Assembly: GCA_023388255.1 (NCBI GenBank)
Contig: JAEWGO010000001.1
Span: 62,001 to 126,000 of the forward strand
Direction: 5' to 3'
Source of the DNA: Pseudomonadota bacterium
GTDB taxonomy: Bacteria; Pseudomonadota; Gammaproteobacteria; Xanthomonadales; Rhodanobacteraceae
DNA length: 64,000 bases
The translations under genes were made by a program, and so were the position numbers. The stretch's first letter is position 1, and every line of letters begins with the position of its first letter. Of this stretch, positions 43,801 through 51,529 are shown piece by piece. The notes under the pieces were generated by a model that saw nothing but the letters and a program-made list of their open reading frames with translations, did not search any database and was not told the DNA's origin.

Positions 43801-44158
43801 GGGCACCGCGCGCACGGCGCTGGTCGAACGCTTCCAGGCGGGCAAGGTGCCGCTGTTCCTGATCAGCCTGAAAGCCGGCGGCGTTGGCCTGAACCTGACC
43901 GCGGCCGACACCGTGATCCACTACGACCCGTGGTGGAATCCGGCCGTCGAGGCGCAGGCGACCGACCGCGCGCACCGCATCGGCCAGGACAAGCCGGTGT
44001 TCGTCTACAAGCTGATCTGTGCCGGCACCGTCGAGGAGAAGATCCAGGCGCTGCAGCAGCGCAAGGCCGACCTCGCACAGGCCGTACTCGATGGCGGCAG
44101 CACGCAGGCGGCGCGCTTCGAGGAAACCGATCTGGCCGAGTTGTTCGCGCCGTTGTGA
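40814..44158 (+). CDS. SWIM zinc-finger SNF2-family DEAD/DEAH helicase
   Basis: A 1114-aa ATP-dependent DNA translocase of the bacterial SNF2/Rad54-like group. The N-terminus holds a SWIM zinc finger with CxC..CxH spacing (Cys80, Cys82, Cys88, His90 in CTCPVQFECKH). A long middle region of unknown fold follows. The helicase core starts near residue 640: GILADDMGLGKTVQVLAHLL (motif I, about 670-690), DEAQ box at about 772-775, FSQFAEMLALIADAL, and the C-terminal LKAGGVGLNLTAADTVIHYD with ATDRAHRIGQ. These proteins are conserved in many bacteria and thought to remodel protein-DNA complexes; the precise role is unknown. It follows the oxidoreductase gene by 161 nt. Confidence 0.9.
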   Translation: MDEVTFRQLLAQNWSTVFDRRTIEKGADYLRRGNVLGTHYEAGDGEGALIGMVEGSTLDPYAAGIRIQWDGRRARLDTHCTCPVQFECKHVAATVLYVLRQQTPGTPPRRAITPSQPQLGAWKNWLDGLRPPVPSGIETLPRSERADALLALLLREDSDGSVIPNLLAQPVGVKPGKRGGFISPQPLQPSGLDPQPWRGLSSDEFQRVAALRMRRRVYATGGEWYALEGKDDADFLERQLGSLPCFFEKPSGGRLAHGAVRALRIGWEAREDGTQKLALSVDEASPKTRLLRIDGLWYLDPVARELGRVDGDTRLAEAVLRSPPLLPEQVPLLMERWQDAPLLAALPKPAVAGAVEIREITPTPVLTLRAFGARTNGLAYQAGAVRLGFDYGGVRLSHAPAAPRERRRQDGRIVEIVRDAASEIAAVERLEGAGLEAAEIFGRVEGVARDALDENDFVLEHGRQRMAGADQVFALTPRLRDLGFRLESADGFPFDLLDEPDADAWVAEIEESGNPWFDLRLGIDIGGERIDLLPVLHRLLADPAFPLTPRKGEADDAVWLVPIDTRRRAPLPLAKLRKLIEPLLEWLQGQRYEHDGALRLRRAQAEVVEQLAQGMERPWLGGERLRAELERQRAPREPAREPDGFRATLRGYQREGLAWLGFLADAGLGGILADDMGLGKTVQVLAHLLAEKQRGRLDRAAIVIAPTSLVGNWRDEAARFAPDLSVLVVHGPERAGAHARIPQHDLVITTYPLLLRDRDELVAHEYSVLVLDEAQAIKNAKSQAAKVVRELKARQRIAMTGTPLENHLGELWAQFDAVEPGLLGNDKHFTRFFRTPIEKHGDVERRERLQRRIAPLLLRRRKEDVLTELPPKTEIVRRIELEGDQRELYEALRLTQHERVLEEVRKRGLAQSGIVVLDALLKLRQACCDPRLVKLDGAKHVRESAKLDYLMELLESLVDEGRRVLVFSQFAEMLALIADALKQRKLDYQLLTGDTPGTARTALVERFQAGKVPLFLISLKAGGVGLNLTAADTVIHYDPWWNPAVEAQATDRAHRIGQDKPVFVYKLICAGTVEEKIQALQQRKADLAQAVLDGGSTQAARFEETDLAELFAPL

Positions 44159-44159
44159 A

Positions 44160-44660
44160 CGTGCGCCGCGGCTCGGGAGGGCTGGGGCGGCGCAGGTGCC
44201 GTGGTCGGTCGGCGCACGTGCCGCCGAAGCGCGACACGCTGATGTCGCGGTTCATCACGAACGGTCCCTGCGCGTATTCCCGGTCGCGCCAACCCGGAAT
44301 CAGGGTGCGGGCCGCGGCATCGACGGAACGGTTCTTCGGATACGAGCGCGATGCGATGTCGATGCCGTTGGACGGGAACGTGAAGACGATGGCCGAGGCC
44401 GCACGGGGGGCGGCGGCGTCGAATTCGACGTGCGATTGCGGGTGGTCTGTGCTGTCGTCGGGATCGAATCCGTCGCTCTTCGCGGCGACCAGCAGGCGTC
44501 CACTGTCCGGGCGCGCGTCTCGGTGTTGTTGCCGGCCCGCACATGACTGACGCCCCCGTCGCTGAACTTCGCGCTGAGTGCACCATCCGCGTCGGGTTCG
44601 ATCAGGGTGATTTCCGGATAGACGATGCCACCGACAAGGAAAGCCTATCTGGATTTCGTG
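44160..44660 (-). pseudogene. Probable gene remnant of unknown family
   Basis: No intact gene fits this 549-nt gap. On the minus strand, protein-like sequence can be read across a frame change near 44510. It runs GIVYPEITLIEPDADGALSA and KFSDGGVSHVRAGNNTE first, then SGRLLVAAKSDGFDPDDSTD, SAIVFTFPSNGIDIASRSYP and TLIPGWRDREYAQGPFVMNR. Stops lie shortly upstream of the first piece and no start codon suits it. The composition (Asp/Ser/Asn-rich, beta-like) recalls exported proteins. I did not recognise a family, so this is a low-confidence remnant call. Confidence 0.33.
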
Positions 44661-44707
44661 AAGGCCGCGGCGGCATTCGACCGCCGCTTCCGGCGTGTTC
44701 GGCGGGG

Positions 44708-45415
44708 TCAGGAAGCGATGCCTGGTGCCGCCGCGCGGCCGGGCGCCTCGATCAAGTCGACATACTGGAATCGACCATCGCGCAGAACGCGCTCGCCGTG
44801 CGTCAGTACGAGTGGTTCGCGCCACGACGGCATCGCATGGACGCAGGTATGGAACTCGCCGTTCTCGCCGCAGGGATCGCAGGACACCGGCAGCTCGGCC
44901 AGCAAGCGCGCGTCGAACTCGCGGCCGCAGTACGCGCCATCCAGTTGCTGCGTGTCGACACAGCACAGCGTTGCGCGGAAACCATCGGCGATGAATCGCC
45001 GCGCGAGTTCGAGCGTGTCTTCGCCCCACAACGGAAACAGCGTACGCCAGCCGACGCGCGCGAGTTGCTGTTCGCGGTACGCGCGGATGTCGGCGAGGAA
45101 CAGGTCGCCGAACGCGATCGTGTCGATGTCGGGCGTGCGCGTGCGCGCCGTCGCCAGTGCGGCGGCGAACGCGGCTTCGTAGATGGCGTTCGTCGCCTGC
45201 GCCGGAATCCGCGCTTCGATGAGCGGGAGCCGCAATCGATCAGCCTGCGCATGCAGGATGCCCCGGCGCATGCCGTGGATGCTGATGCGCTCGTAGTCCT
45301 GCGTGACCGTGGTCAGCAGTCCGGCGACGTGCCAGCGCGGGTCGGCAAGCAGGCGGTGCAGGGCGAGCGCGGAATCCTTGCCGCCGCTCCACGCAAGCAA
45401 CACCGGCGTGCTCAT
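44708..45415 (-). CDS. PP-loop ATP-pyrophosphatase, Dph6/MJ0570-like
   Basis: A 235-aa adenine-nucleotide alpha hydrolase with the PP-loop SGGKDSALALHRLL at residues about 10-23. It also has the family segments YERISIHGMRRGILHAQADR, IDTIAFGDLFLADIRAYREQ and CGENGEFHTCVHAMPSW. Eukaryotic Dph6 amidates diphthine, but bacteria lack diphthamide, so the bacterial substrate is unknown. The start at 45415 overlaps the stop of the DUF938 methyltransferase (ATGA), giving translational coupling, so the two may act in one modification pathway. It is cytoplasmic. Confidence 0.85.
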   Translation of the reverse strand: MSTPVLLAWSGGKDSALALHRLLADPRWHVAGLLTTVTQDYERISIHGMRRGILHAQADRLRLPLIEARIPAQATNAIYEAAFAAALATARTRTPDIDTIAFGDLFLADIRAYREQQLARVGWRTLFPLWGEDTLELARRFIADGFRATLCCVDTQQLDGAYCGREFDARLLAELPVSCDPCGENGEFHTCVHAMPSWREPLVLTHGERVLRDGRFQYVDLIEAPGRAAAPGIAS

Positions 45416-46011
45416 GCGCGACGTAGCCACAGACGCAGGCGGTTGTTCGCCGGCATCGCGACGTCGTCGACGAGGGCGAAGCCGGCATTTCGCGCGAGCG
45501 CATCCACCGCGGCGCCATCGCGGATGCCCATGTGCGGCGCGCGCGCTTTCAGCGATGCATCGAACGCGGCATTGCTGTCGCTGCTGAACTGCCCGTCGAC
45601 ATTGAACGGCCCGTAGATCGCGAGTTTCGCGTTGTCGGTCGTCGCGCCCGGCAATGCGGCGAAGAATGCCTCGACCTCGGGCCACGCCATGATGTGCAGC
45701 GTGTTCGCGCTGAACACGGCGTCGAAGCATGCGGCCGGCCAAGCGTCGTGCGTGACGTCGAGCCGCAGCGGCGCGGGCGTGTTCGGCAACGCGGCTTCAT
45801 CCAGCCAGGCACGCACTCCGGGCAGGTTCTCGTCGCGATCGGATGCCTGCCAGACGAGCTGTGGGAATGCGGCAGCAAAGTGCACTGCGTGCTGACCGGT
45901 ACCGCTGCCGATCTCCAGCACGTGATGGCGATCGACGAAGAAGTCGCGCAGTACTGCGAGGATCGGTTCGCGGTTGCGTTCGCAGGCGTCGGAATGCGGT
46001 TTCGTAGTCAT
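45412..46011 (-). CDS. DUF938 family SAM-dependent methyltransferase-like protein
   Basis: A 199-aa class I methyltransferase-fold protein. The SAM-binding motif I is VLEIGSGTGQHAVHFAAAFP. DUF938 blocks ACERNREPILAVLRDFF, VFSANTLHIMAWPEVEAFFA and LAIYGPFNVDGQFSSDSNAA follow in the usual order. The start at 46011 (MTTKPHSDACERN) matches family N-termini. Its substrate is unknown; human METTL26 is a distant relative. It is the first gene of a two-gene unit with the PP-loop ATPase, overlapping by 4 nt. Confidence 0.85.
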   Translation of the reverse strand: MTTKPHSDACERNREPILAVLRDFFVDRHHVLEIGSGTGQHAVHFAAAFPQLVWQASDRDENLPGVRAWLDEAALPNTPAPLRLDVTHDAWPAACFDAVFSANTLHIMAWPEVEAFFAALPGATTDNAKLAIYGPFNVDGQFSSDSNAAFDASLKARAPHMGIRDGAAVDALARNAGFALVDDVAMPANNRLRLWLRRA

Positions 46012-46120
46012 GCGGCATCGTCGCATTGCGCGTGCCGTGACTCAAATGGTGCTCGCAGCTGGTATCTCCGTTCGCAGCGGCAGACGCAGCACGCGACGGA
46101 GTGTCGATGACGGTTCCGCG

Positions 46121-46744
46121 TCAGTGCGCCATGAATGTGCGTGTTTCGAGATCGAACCACGACGTGCACAGCAGCCGCTGCCGGTCGACCGCCTTGAAAG
46201 AGGCGCGGCGGATTTCCAGCCCATTGGCGTCTTTCGGGTCGGAAAACAAGTCGTCCGAAAATGCCGCGACGCCGATGCAGGCGCGCACGCGCGTGAGCGA
46301 AGCGTCGATGCCGGTGCTGAAGTCGCCGGCGAGCGAGCGGCCGGCATCGAGCCGCGCCGCCAGCGGGATGCGCGGAACCGTCGGCGTGTGCTTGGGCAAT
46401 GGCAGCGCGCGCAGGGTCAGGGTCAAGGCGTCGTCGCCCTGCTCGGTCAGCGGGGCGGGAACCGCGCCGAAGGCAAGCTTGTGCATCGCGACGGAGGCGC
46501 TGTCGCCGCGGTCGAACACGGCAATGGCGCCGCCGCTGCGATTGTCGAGGGTGTAGTGCACGCGCAGCACCCGCCTCGATTCGCTGAAAACGAACTGCAT
46601 GTGCAGGGCAAGGCCGCGGTCTTCGACCACGGTCGTCGGGACGGATGGATTCTGCATGGGTGCGGCGACCGGACTGGACGAACGGGAAGGCGCGCTCACG
46701 CAGCACAGCAGTGCGAAGGCGAGCAGGGCAGACGTGGTTCGCAT
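46121..46744 (-). CDS. Exported protein of unknown function
   Basis: A 207-aa protein starting at 46744 with an N-terminal signal segment (MRTTSALLAFALLCCVSAPS). The two cysteines could be a poor lipobox, but no canonical LAGC-type motif is present, so lipoprotein status is doubtful. The mature part alternates hydrophobic and polar residues in a beta-rich way (RVLRVHYTLDNRSGGAIAVF, DDALTLTLRALPLPKHTPTV, RRASFKAVDRQRLLCTSWFD). I do not recognise the family. It lies 3' of the RTX-M91 gene across a long hairpin, so it is probably transcribed separately. Confidence 0.68.
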   Translation of the reverse strand: MRTTSALLAFALLCCVSAPSRSSSPVAAPMQNPSVPTTVVEDRGLALHMQFVFSESRRVLRVHYTLDNRSGGAIAVFDRGDSASVAMHKLAFGAVPAPLTEQGDDALTLTLRALPLPKHTPTVPRIPLAARLDAGRSLAGDFSTGIDASLTRVRACIGVAAFSDDLFSDPKDANGLEIRRASFKAVDRQRLLCTSWFDLETRTFMAH

Positions 46745-46771
46745 GCGATCGAGTTTAGCCGTTAGCGAGCA

Positions 46772-46809
46772 GGCGGGACGCACGCGCAGGGGGTCGCGTG
46801 CGTCCCGCC
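46772..46809 (-). terminator. Perfect 15-bp hairpin downstream of the RTX-M91 gene
   Basis: GGCGGGACGCACGCG (46772-46786) pairs perfectly with CGCGTGCGTCCCGCC (46795-46809) over an 8-nt loop, 13 nt past the stop at 46823. It is the longest perfect stem in the window. No T-run follows on the minus strand, so termination would need another factor, or the hairpin protects the transcript end. Confidence 0.6.
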
Positions 46810-46822
46810 GACTGCCCTGTGC

Positions 46823-48340
46823 TCAGAGTGCGTAGTGCAAACGCAATGGCAGGCCGAGTTCCGCGCGGAGGCCGTTTTCGGTCAGCGCGATCGGATTGGC
46901 GGTGGTGTTCGGTGTCGCCGGGTTGTGGTCGAAGTCGTAGGCGATGCCGCTGTTGTCGAGGCCGACGGCCTGGCGCTCGGAATTGGGCACGCCGGCGTTG
47001 CGGTCCTGTGCATCGCTGCCGGCGTAGTTGCCGGGCTGGAAGAAGCCGTTGACCGCGTCATAGGCGTGCGACATCTCGTGGTACAGCACGCCGACGGGCG
47101 CCGGGAACTCGGCCATGTGGAACGACGGGTTGTAGGCGATGACCGCATCGTCGCCCTTGCCTGCGCCGTTGCGGCCGAGTTCGGTGTCGGCCCAGGTGCC
47201 GTTCGTGTCCGGCATCGTGTAGCCGTTGTCCTCGTTGGCGAGCTCGCGGATCGTGACCGTGTTGCCCTTGGCCGCAGCGTTGTCGTACTCGGCCAGCATC
47301 TGGCGACCGACCGGCGAGGATTTGAGGAAATCGAGGTCGGCCTGCACGCGCTGCACGAACGCGGGCGAGCCTTCAATCCTCAGGCCCTTGCCGCCGGGCG
47401 AGCCGGTGAGGTCGACGTTGACGACCTGGTTGCTCGCGCCCTTCGCCGCGCTGAACGTGTCGATGCCCTGCTGTGCATAGACGACGTCCTTGCCCGAGGC
47501 ATTGACGACCGTGTCCTTGCCTTCGCCGGTGTAGACGCGGTCGTTGCCGCTGCCGCTTTCGATGCGGTCGTCGCCGTTGCCGCCGGACAGCATGTCCTGG
47601 CCGGCGCCGCCCTTGAGCACGTCGTTGCCGTTGCCGCCTTCGATGTAGTCGTTGCCGGCACCGCCGGACAAAGTGTCGTTGCCGTCGCCACCATAGATCA
47701 CGTCGTTGGCGGCGCCGCCGTCGACGATGTCATTGCCATTGCCGGCCTCGATGTAGTCGCTGCCGGCGCCGGTCTTGATGGTGTCGTTGCCGTCGCCGCC
47801 GAGGACGATGTCGTCGCCCGCGCCGGTCGTGATCGTGTCGTCGCCGTCGCCGGCATCGACGATCAGGTTGACCTTGACGTCGGAGGCGACGTCGACGACG
47901 TCGTTGCCAGCGCCGGTGCGCAGGGTCAGCAACTGGCCGCTGGCCATCTCCAGTTGGTAAGACTGGCCGTTGACCTGCACGGCGAGCGAGCCATCGGTGT
48001 TGTTCTTCACGCTGATCTTGTCGTTACCGGCGCCAGTGGTCAGCACGAGCTGGTCGGAACTCACATACTGGTCGCGGCCGTCCTGCACGATCGTGCGTTC
48101 GCGGTTGATCGTGAGGTCGCCGGATTGGTGCAGCGGGTCGACCGCGATCGACTTGCCGTCCGCCGTCTGCGAGGTCGTGCGGCCACCCGAATTGGTCGCG
48201 TTGCCGTCGATGCGCGTGCTGGTATCGCCGCTGCTCGCGCGAAGTACCGAAGCGGGCGCGAGGTCGGCGGCCTTCGCGTACTGCGCGTCGCTCGGCTGGA
48301 CTTCGCGGAACGCGGATTGGATGGCTGAAACGGGGGACAT
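46823..48340 (-). CDS. RTX calcium-binding protein with C-terminal M91 (NleD/HopH1-like) zinc protease domain
   Basis: A 505-aa protein. Residues about 100-290 carry RTX-type nonapeptides (GGDGNDTIKTGAGSDYIEAG and similar, matching GGxGxDxxx) that fold as a calcium-dependent beta-roll. Residues about 320-500 hold a zinc protease site, HEMSHAYD (His421, Glu422, His425), with ERQAVG at 455-460. This is the pattern of peptidase family M91, which includes the type III effectors NleD and HopH1. The start at 48340 is preceded by GAGG; an upstream ATG at 48370 is less likely. No signal peptide, as expected for type I secretion, but the RTX block is not C-terminal and no HlyBD genes are nearby. No in-frame IF-GFD tail is present. 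Confidence 0.82.
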   Translation of the reverse strand: MSPVSAIQSAFREVQPSDAQYAKAADLAPASVLRASSGDTSTRIDGNATNSGGRTTSQTADGKSIAVDPLHQSGDLTINRERTIVQDGRDQYVSSDQLVLTTGAGNDKISVKNNTDGSLAVQVNGQSYQLEMASGQLLTLRTGAGNDVVDVASDVKVNLIVDAGDGDDTITTGAGDDIVLGGDGNDTIKTGAGSDYIEAGNGNDIVDGGAANDVIYGGDGNDTLSGGAGNDYIEGGNGNDVLKGGAGQDMLSGGNGDDRIESGSGNDRVYTGEGKDTVVNASGKDVVYAQQGIDTFSAAKGASNQVVNVDLTGSPGGKGLRIEGSPAFVQRVQADLDFLKSSPVGRQMLAEYDNAAAKGNTVTIRELANEDNGYTMPDTNGTWADTELGRNGAGKGDDAVIAYNPSFHMAEFPAPVGVLYHEMSHAYDAVNGFFQPGNYAGSDAQDRNAGVPNSERQAVGLDNSGIAYDFDHNPATPNTTANPIALTENGLRAELGLPLRLHYAL

Positions 48341-48557
48341 GGCGGACCTCAGTCGTTCAGGGAACGCCATCCGTTGGCGAGGACAGCGCTACCGTACCCT
48401 TGCGTATCGAGTGTTTCATCCCGGGGCGTACCCGAGCTAGGGTCGACCCTAGGAGCCTGTCGGACTTCGGATGACTGGTCTGCTGCATTCGCGTCGGGTA
48501 TCCCGGAGCACCCTGCTAGCATCGCCGGGCGGCGCCCGGCCGCGGCCGGACACGTCC

Positions 48558-49787
48558 ATGCTCAACCGCCTCTGGCTCGGTTTCTTCCTGACCGCCGCGA
48601 TCGCCGCGCTGGCGCAGTGGCTGATCGGCGGCAATGCCGGCGTGTTTGCGGCGATGGTAGGCAGCCTGTTCGACATGGCGCGCCTGTCGGTCGAGGTGAT
48701 GATCCTGTTGTTCGGAACGCTCACGCTCTGGCTCGGCTTCCTTCGCATTGCCGAGCGCGCCGGCCTGATCGACCTGTTCGCGCGCGCCCTCGGGCCGCTG
48801 TTCGCGCGGCTGATGCCGGAGGTGCCGCGCGGGCATCCGGCGATTGGCCTGATCACCTTGAATTTTGCCGCCAACCTGCTCGGCCTCGACAATGCGGCGA
48901 CACCGATCGGCCTGCGCGCGATGCGCGAGCTGCAGACGCTCAACCCGAGCGCCGATACCGCGAGCAATGCGCAGATCCTGTTCCTCGTGTTGAACGCGTC
49001 ATCGCTGACCCTGCTGCCGGTGTCGATCTTCATGTACCGCGCGCAGGCCGGCGCGCACGATCCGACCCTGGTGTTCGTGCCGATCCTGCTCGCGACCAGC
49101 GCGTCGACAATGGTCGGGCTGCTCGGCGTCGCGTTCATGCAGAAGCTGAAGCTGCGCGATCCGGTCGTGCTGGTCTGGCTGCTGTCGATCGCGCTGCTGC
49201 TCAGCGGTTTCATTGCGCTGCTGGCGACGCTGTCCGCGGCCGCACTGGCGCCGCTGTCGTCGCTGCTCGGCAATTTCACGCTGTTCGCGATCGTGATCGC
49301 GTTCCTGCTCGCCGGGGCGTGGCGCAAGGTGCCGGTATACGAGAGCTTCGTCGAGGGCGCGAAGCAGGGTTTCGAGGTCGCCAGGGATCTGCTGCCGTAC
49401 CTGGTCGCGATGTTGTGCGCGGTCGGCGTGTTGCGCGCGTCCGGTGCGCTCGATCTCGCGCTCGACGGCATCCGCTGGCTTGCCCACGCGGCAAATGCCG
49501 ACGCACGTTTCGTCGATGCGCTTCCGACTGCGCTGGTCAAACCGTTCTCCGGCAGCGCGGCGCGCGCGATGCTGATCGAGACGATGAAGACACACGGTGT
49601 CGACAGCTTCCCCGCGTTGCTCGCGGCGACCGTGCAGGGCAGCACCGAAACCACGTTCTATGTGCTCGCCGTCTACTTCGGCGCGGTCGGCATCCAGCGC
49701 GCGCGCCATGCGGTCGGCTGCGCGCTGCTGGCCGATCTCGCCGGCGTGCTCGCCTCGATCGCCGTGTGCTACTGGTTCTTCGGCTGA
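48558..49787 (+). CDS. Fused SpmA-SpmB-like nucleoside-recognition (Gate) domain membrane protein
   Basis: A 409-aa inner-membrane protein corresponding to Bacillus spore-maturation proteins SpmA and SpmB joined in one chain. The first half has FGTLTLWLGFLRIAERAGLI and GLITLNFAANLLGLDNAATP (the SpmA motif). The second has SFVEGAKQGFEVARDLLPYL and FSGSAARAMLIETMKTHGVD with STETTFYVLAVYFG (the SpmB motif). About ten hydrophobic helices are visible. These Gate-domain proteins are widespread in non-sporulating Gram-negatives, where their substrate is unknown. The start at 48558 gives a short polar N-terminus directly before helix 1. It is divergent from the RTX-M91 gene. Confidence 0.86.
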   Translation: MLNRLWLGFFLTAAIAALAQWLIGGNAGVFAAMVGSLFDMARLSVEVMILLFGTLTLWLGFLRIAERAGLIDLFARALGPLFARLMPEVPRGHPAIGLITLNFAANLLGLDNAATPIGLRAMRELQTLNPSADTASNAQILFLVLNASSLTLLPVSIFMYRAQAGAHDPTLVFVPILLATSASTMVGLLGVAFMQKLKLRDPVVLVWLLSIALLLSGFIALLATLSAAALAPLSSLLGNFTLFAIVIAFLLAGAWRKVPVYESFVEGAKQGFEVARDLLPYLVAMLCAVGVLRASGALDLALDGIRWLAHAANADARFVDALPTALVKPFSGSAARAMLIETMKTHGVDSFPALLAATVQGSTETTFYVLAVYFGAVGIQRARHAVGCALLADLAGVLASIAVCYWFFG

Positions 49788-49877
49788 GTCGCCGATTTCC
49801 TACGCGACGGAATCGCGAATCGCGCTCGTTTCCCGCGCACGCCATGCGTAGCCTGTCGGCAGGCAAGGCTTCGAGGG

Positions 49878-51458
49878 ATGCGCATGCTTGGATGGGCGGG
49901 ATGGCTGCTGATGGCAGCGGCGACGGCGACCGGCGACTGCCCGGCATGGACACCGGATCAGGCGCGGCGGGAGCTCGGCGCGCTCGATCGCCAATTGCAG
50001 GCTTGGGATCTCGCCTATCACCGCGACGGCGTCTCGCCGATCGACGACACGCTGTACGACCAGGCCCGAATGCGCTACGCGCATTGGCGAGGCTGTTTTC
50101 CGCAGCAGGCGCCGATCGACGCGAATCCGTTGCAGGGCACGCGTGGCACGCTGCGCCATCCGGTCATGCAGACCGGTCTCGCCAAGTTGCCCGATGCGGA
50201 TGCGCTGGCGGCGTGGATGCGCGCGCGTGGCGACACGGATTTGTGGATGCAGCCGAAGATCGATGGCGTGGCGGTCACCTTGCTCTATGTCGACGGCGAG
50301 CTGCGGCAGGCGATCAGTCGTGGCGATGGTGAGCGTGGCGAGGACTGGAGCGCGAACGTGCAGGTCATTGACGCGATTCCGAAACGGCTCGTGCATGCGC
50401 CATCGCGCGTCGTGCTGCAGGGAGAACTCTACTGGCGCCTCGAGGATCACGTGCAGGCGATGCACGGCAGTGTCGGCGCGCGCTCGAAGGTTGCCGGCGC
50501 ACTCGCACGCGATCGGATCGATGCCGATACGGCGCGGCATATCGGCTTGTTCGTCTGGGATTGGCCCAATGGCCCCGATGCGATGCAGGAGCGTCTCGAT
50601 GGCCTGCGCGCGTTCGGTTTCGCCGACGCGGCCGCATTCACCTTGGCGGTCGAGGACGTCGACGAGGTGCGTGACTGGCGCGAGCAATGGTTCCACGCGC
50701 CGTTGCAATTCGCGGCCGACGGCATCGTGGTCCGTCAGGGACATCGACCGCCGGCATCGGCATGGCGGGCGAAGCCGCCGCCGTGGGCGGTTGCGTGGAA
50801 GTATCCGCCGGCGCAGGCGTTGGCCGAGGTCGTCGCGGTGGAGTTCAGGGTCGGACGCAGCGGGCGCATCACGCCGGTGCTGGAACTCGCACCGGTGCGC
50901 CTCGACGACCGCACGATCCGCCGCGTCAGCGTCGGATCGCTCCCGCGTTGGCGAGAACTCGATATCCGCCCTGGCGATCAAGTCGCGTTGACCTTGGCCG
51001 GCCTGACGATTCCGCGCTTCGATTCGGTCGTCTGGCGCGCGCAACGGCGTGTGCCGGTCGAGGTGCCGGATGCGCGTGCGCATGGCATCGCGACTTGTTG
51101 GCATCCGCAGCCGGGCTGCGAACGCCAGTTCATCGCGCGGCTTGCCTGGCTTGGCGGCAAGCACGGATTGGCGATCGAAGGCGTTGGTGCCGGAACGTGG
51201 CAACGTCTGGTCGGCGCCGGGCTGGTCGCGGGTGTTGCCGATTGGCTCGATCTTGATCGCGACCGGCTCGCGGAGATTCCCGGTTTCGGCTCGACGCGCG
51301 CGGATGCACTGCTGGCCGCATTCGCGCAGGCGCGTCGGCAGCCGCGCGCGTCGTGGCTGCGAGCGCTCGGCTTGAGCGAATCGGCCATCGCGGCATCCGA
51401 CGCGGAGATCGACGCGCTGCTCGCACGATTGCATCGCCATGGCATCGCGGATTTCTGA
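49878..51458 (+). CDS. ligB: NAD-dependent DNA ligase LigB with signal-peptide-like N-terminus
   Basis: A 526-aa ligase of the LigB group. The adenylation motif KIDG (Lys127, Asp129, Gly130 in MQPKIDGVAVTLLY) and the RGDGERGEDWSANV and LQGELYWR segments are intact. WAVAWKYPPAQALAEVVAVE is motif V, followed by an OB fold (LDIRPGDQVALTLAGLTIPR) and helix-hairpin-helix region. The N-terminus (MRMLGWAGWLLMAAATATGD, then CPAWTPDQA) reads as a signal peptide, as in E. coli LigB, despite a DNA-linked activity. It is slightly shorter than E. coli LigB (560 aa) and has no BRCT domain. Its physiological role is unclear; the replicative ligase would be LigA elsewhere. Confidence 0.9.
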   Translation: MRMLGWAGWLLMAAATATGDCPAWTPDQARRELGALDRQLQAWDLAYHRDGVSPIDDTLYDQARMRYAHWRGCFPQQAPIDANPLQGTRGTLRHPVMQTGLAKLPDADALAAWMRARGDTDLWMQPKIDGVAVTLLYVDGELRQAISRGDGERGEDWSANVQVIDAIPKRLVHAPSRVVLQGELYWRLEDHVQAMHGSVGARSKVAGALARDRIDADTARHIGLFVWDWPNGPDAMQERLDGLRAFGFADAAAFTLAVEDVDEVRDWREQWFHAPLQFAADGIVVRQGHRPPASAWRAKPPPWAVAWKYPPAQALAEVVAVEFRVGRSGRITPVLELAPVRLDDRTIRRVSVGSLPRWRELDIRPGDQVALTLAGLTIPRFDSVVWRAQRRVPVEVPDARAHGIATCWHPQPGCERQFIARLAWLGGKHGLAIEGVGAGTWQRLVGAGLVAGVADWLDLDRDRLAEIPGFGSTRADALLAAFAQARRQPRASWLRALGLSESAIAASDAEIDALLARLHRHGIADF

Positions 51459-51470
51459 TTTCCATGCGGT

Positions 51471-51510
51471 TTGCATTTGCAACCAGATGGAATAATAATT
51501 TCACATGCAA
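51471..51510 (+). promoter_or_regulatory. Promoter and probable operator of the Xre-RES operon
   Basis: In an AT-rich island a promoter-like pair reads TTGCAT (51471-51476), 16-nt spacer, TAATAA (51493-51498). The -35 lies in an inverted repeat TTGCA-TT-TGCAA (51471-51482), and a further ATGCAA (51505-51510) sits in opposite orientation downstream of the -10. Repeated TTGCAT/ATGCAA half-sites around a toxin-antitoxin promoter fit autoregulation by the Xre-type antitoxin; this is inference. Confidence 0.5.
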
Positions 51511-51529
51511 TATTTCACGGAGCGTCGCG

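Noticed and set aside
40550..43975. 1141-codon minus-strand frame opposite the SNF2 helicase
   Set aside because: Repetitive Arg/Gln/Leu composition and no motifs; the plus strand has complete helicase motifs in order.
46121..46744. Lipoprotein call for the exported unknown
   Set aside because: The cysteines follow LL rather than a usual lipobox (L-[AS]-[GA]-C), so a plain signal peptide is equally likely.
47520..47880. Regular short repeats that could look like a CRISPR array
   Set aside because: The repeats are degenerate 27-nt units that encode RTX nonapeptides in frame; there are no unique spacers of constant length and no cas genes.
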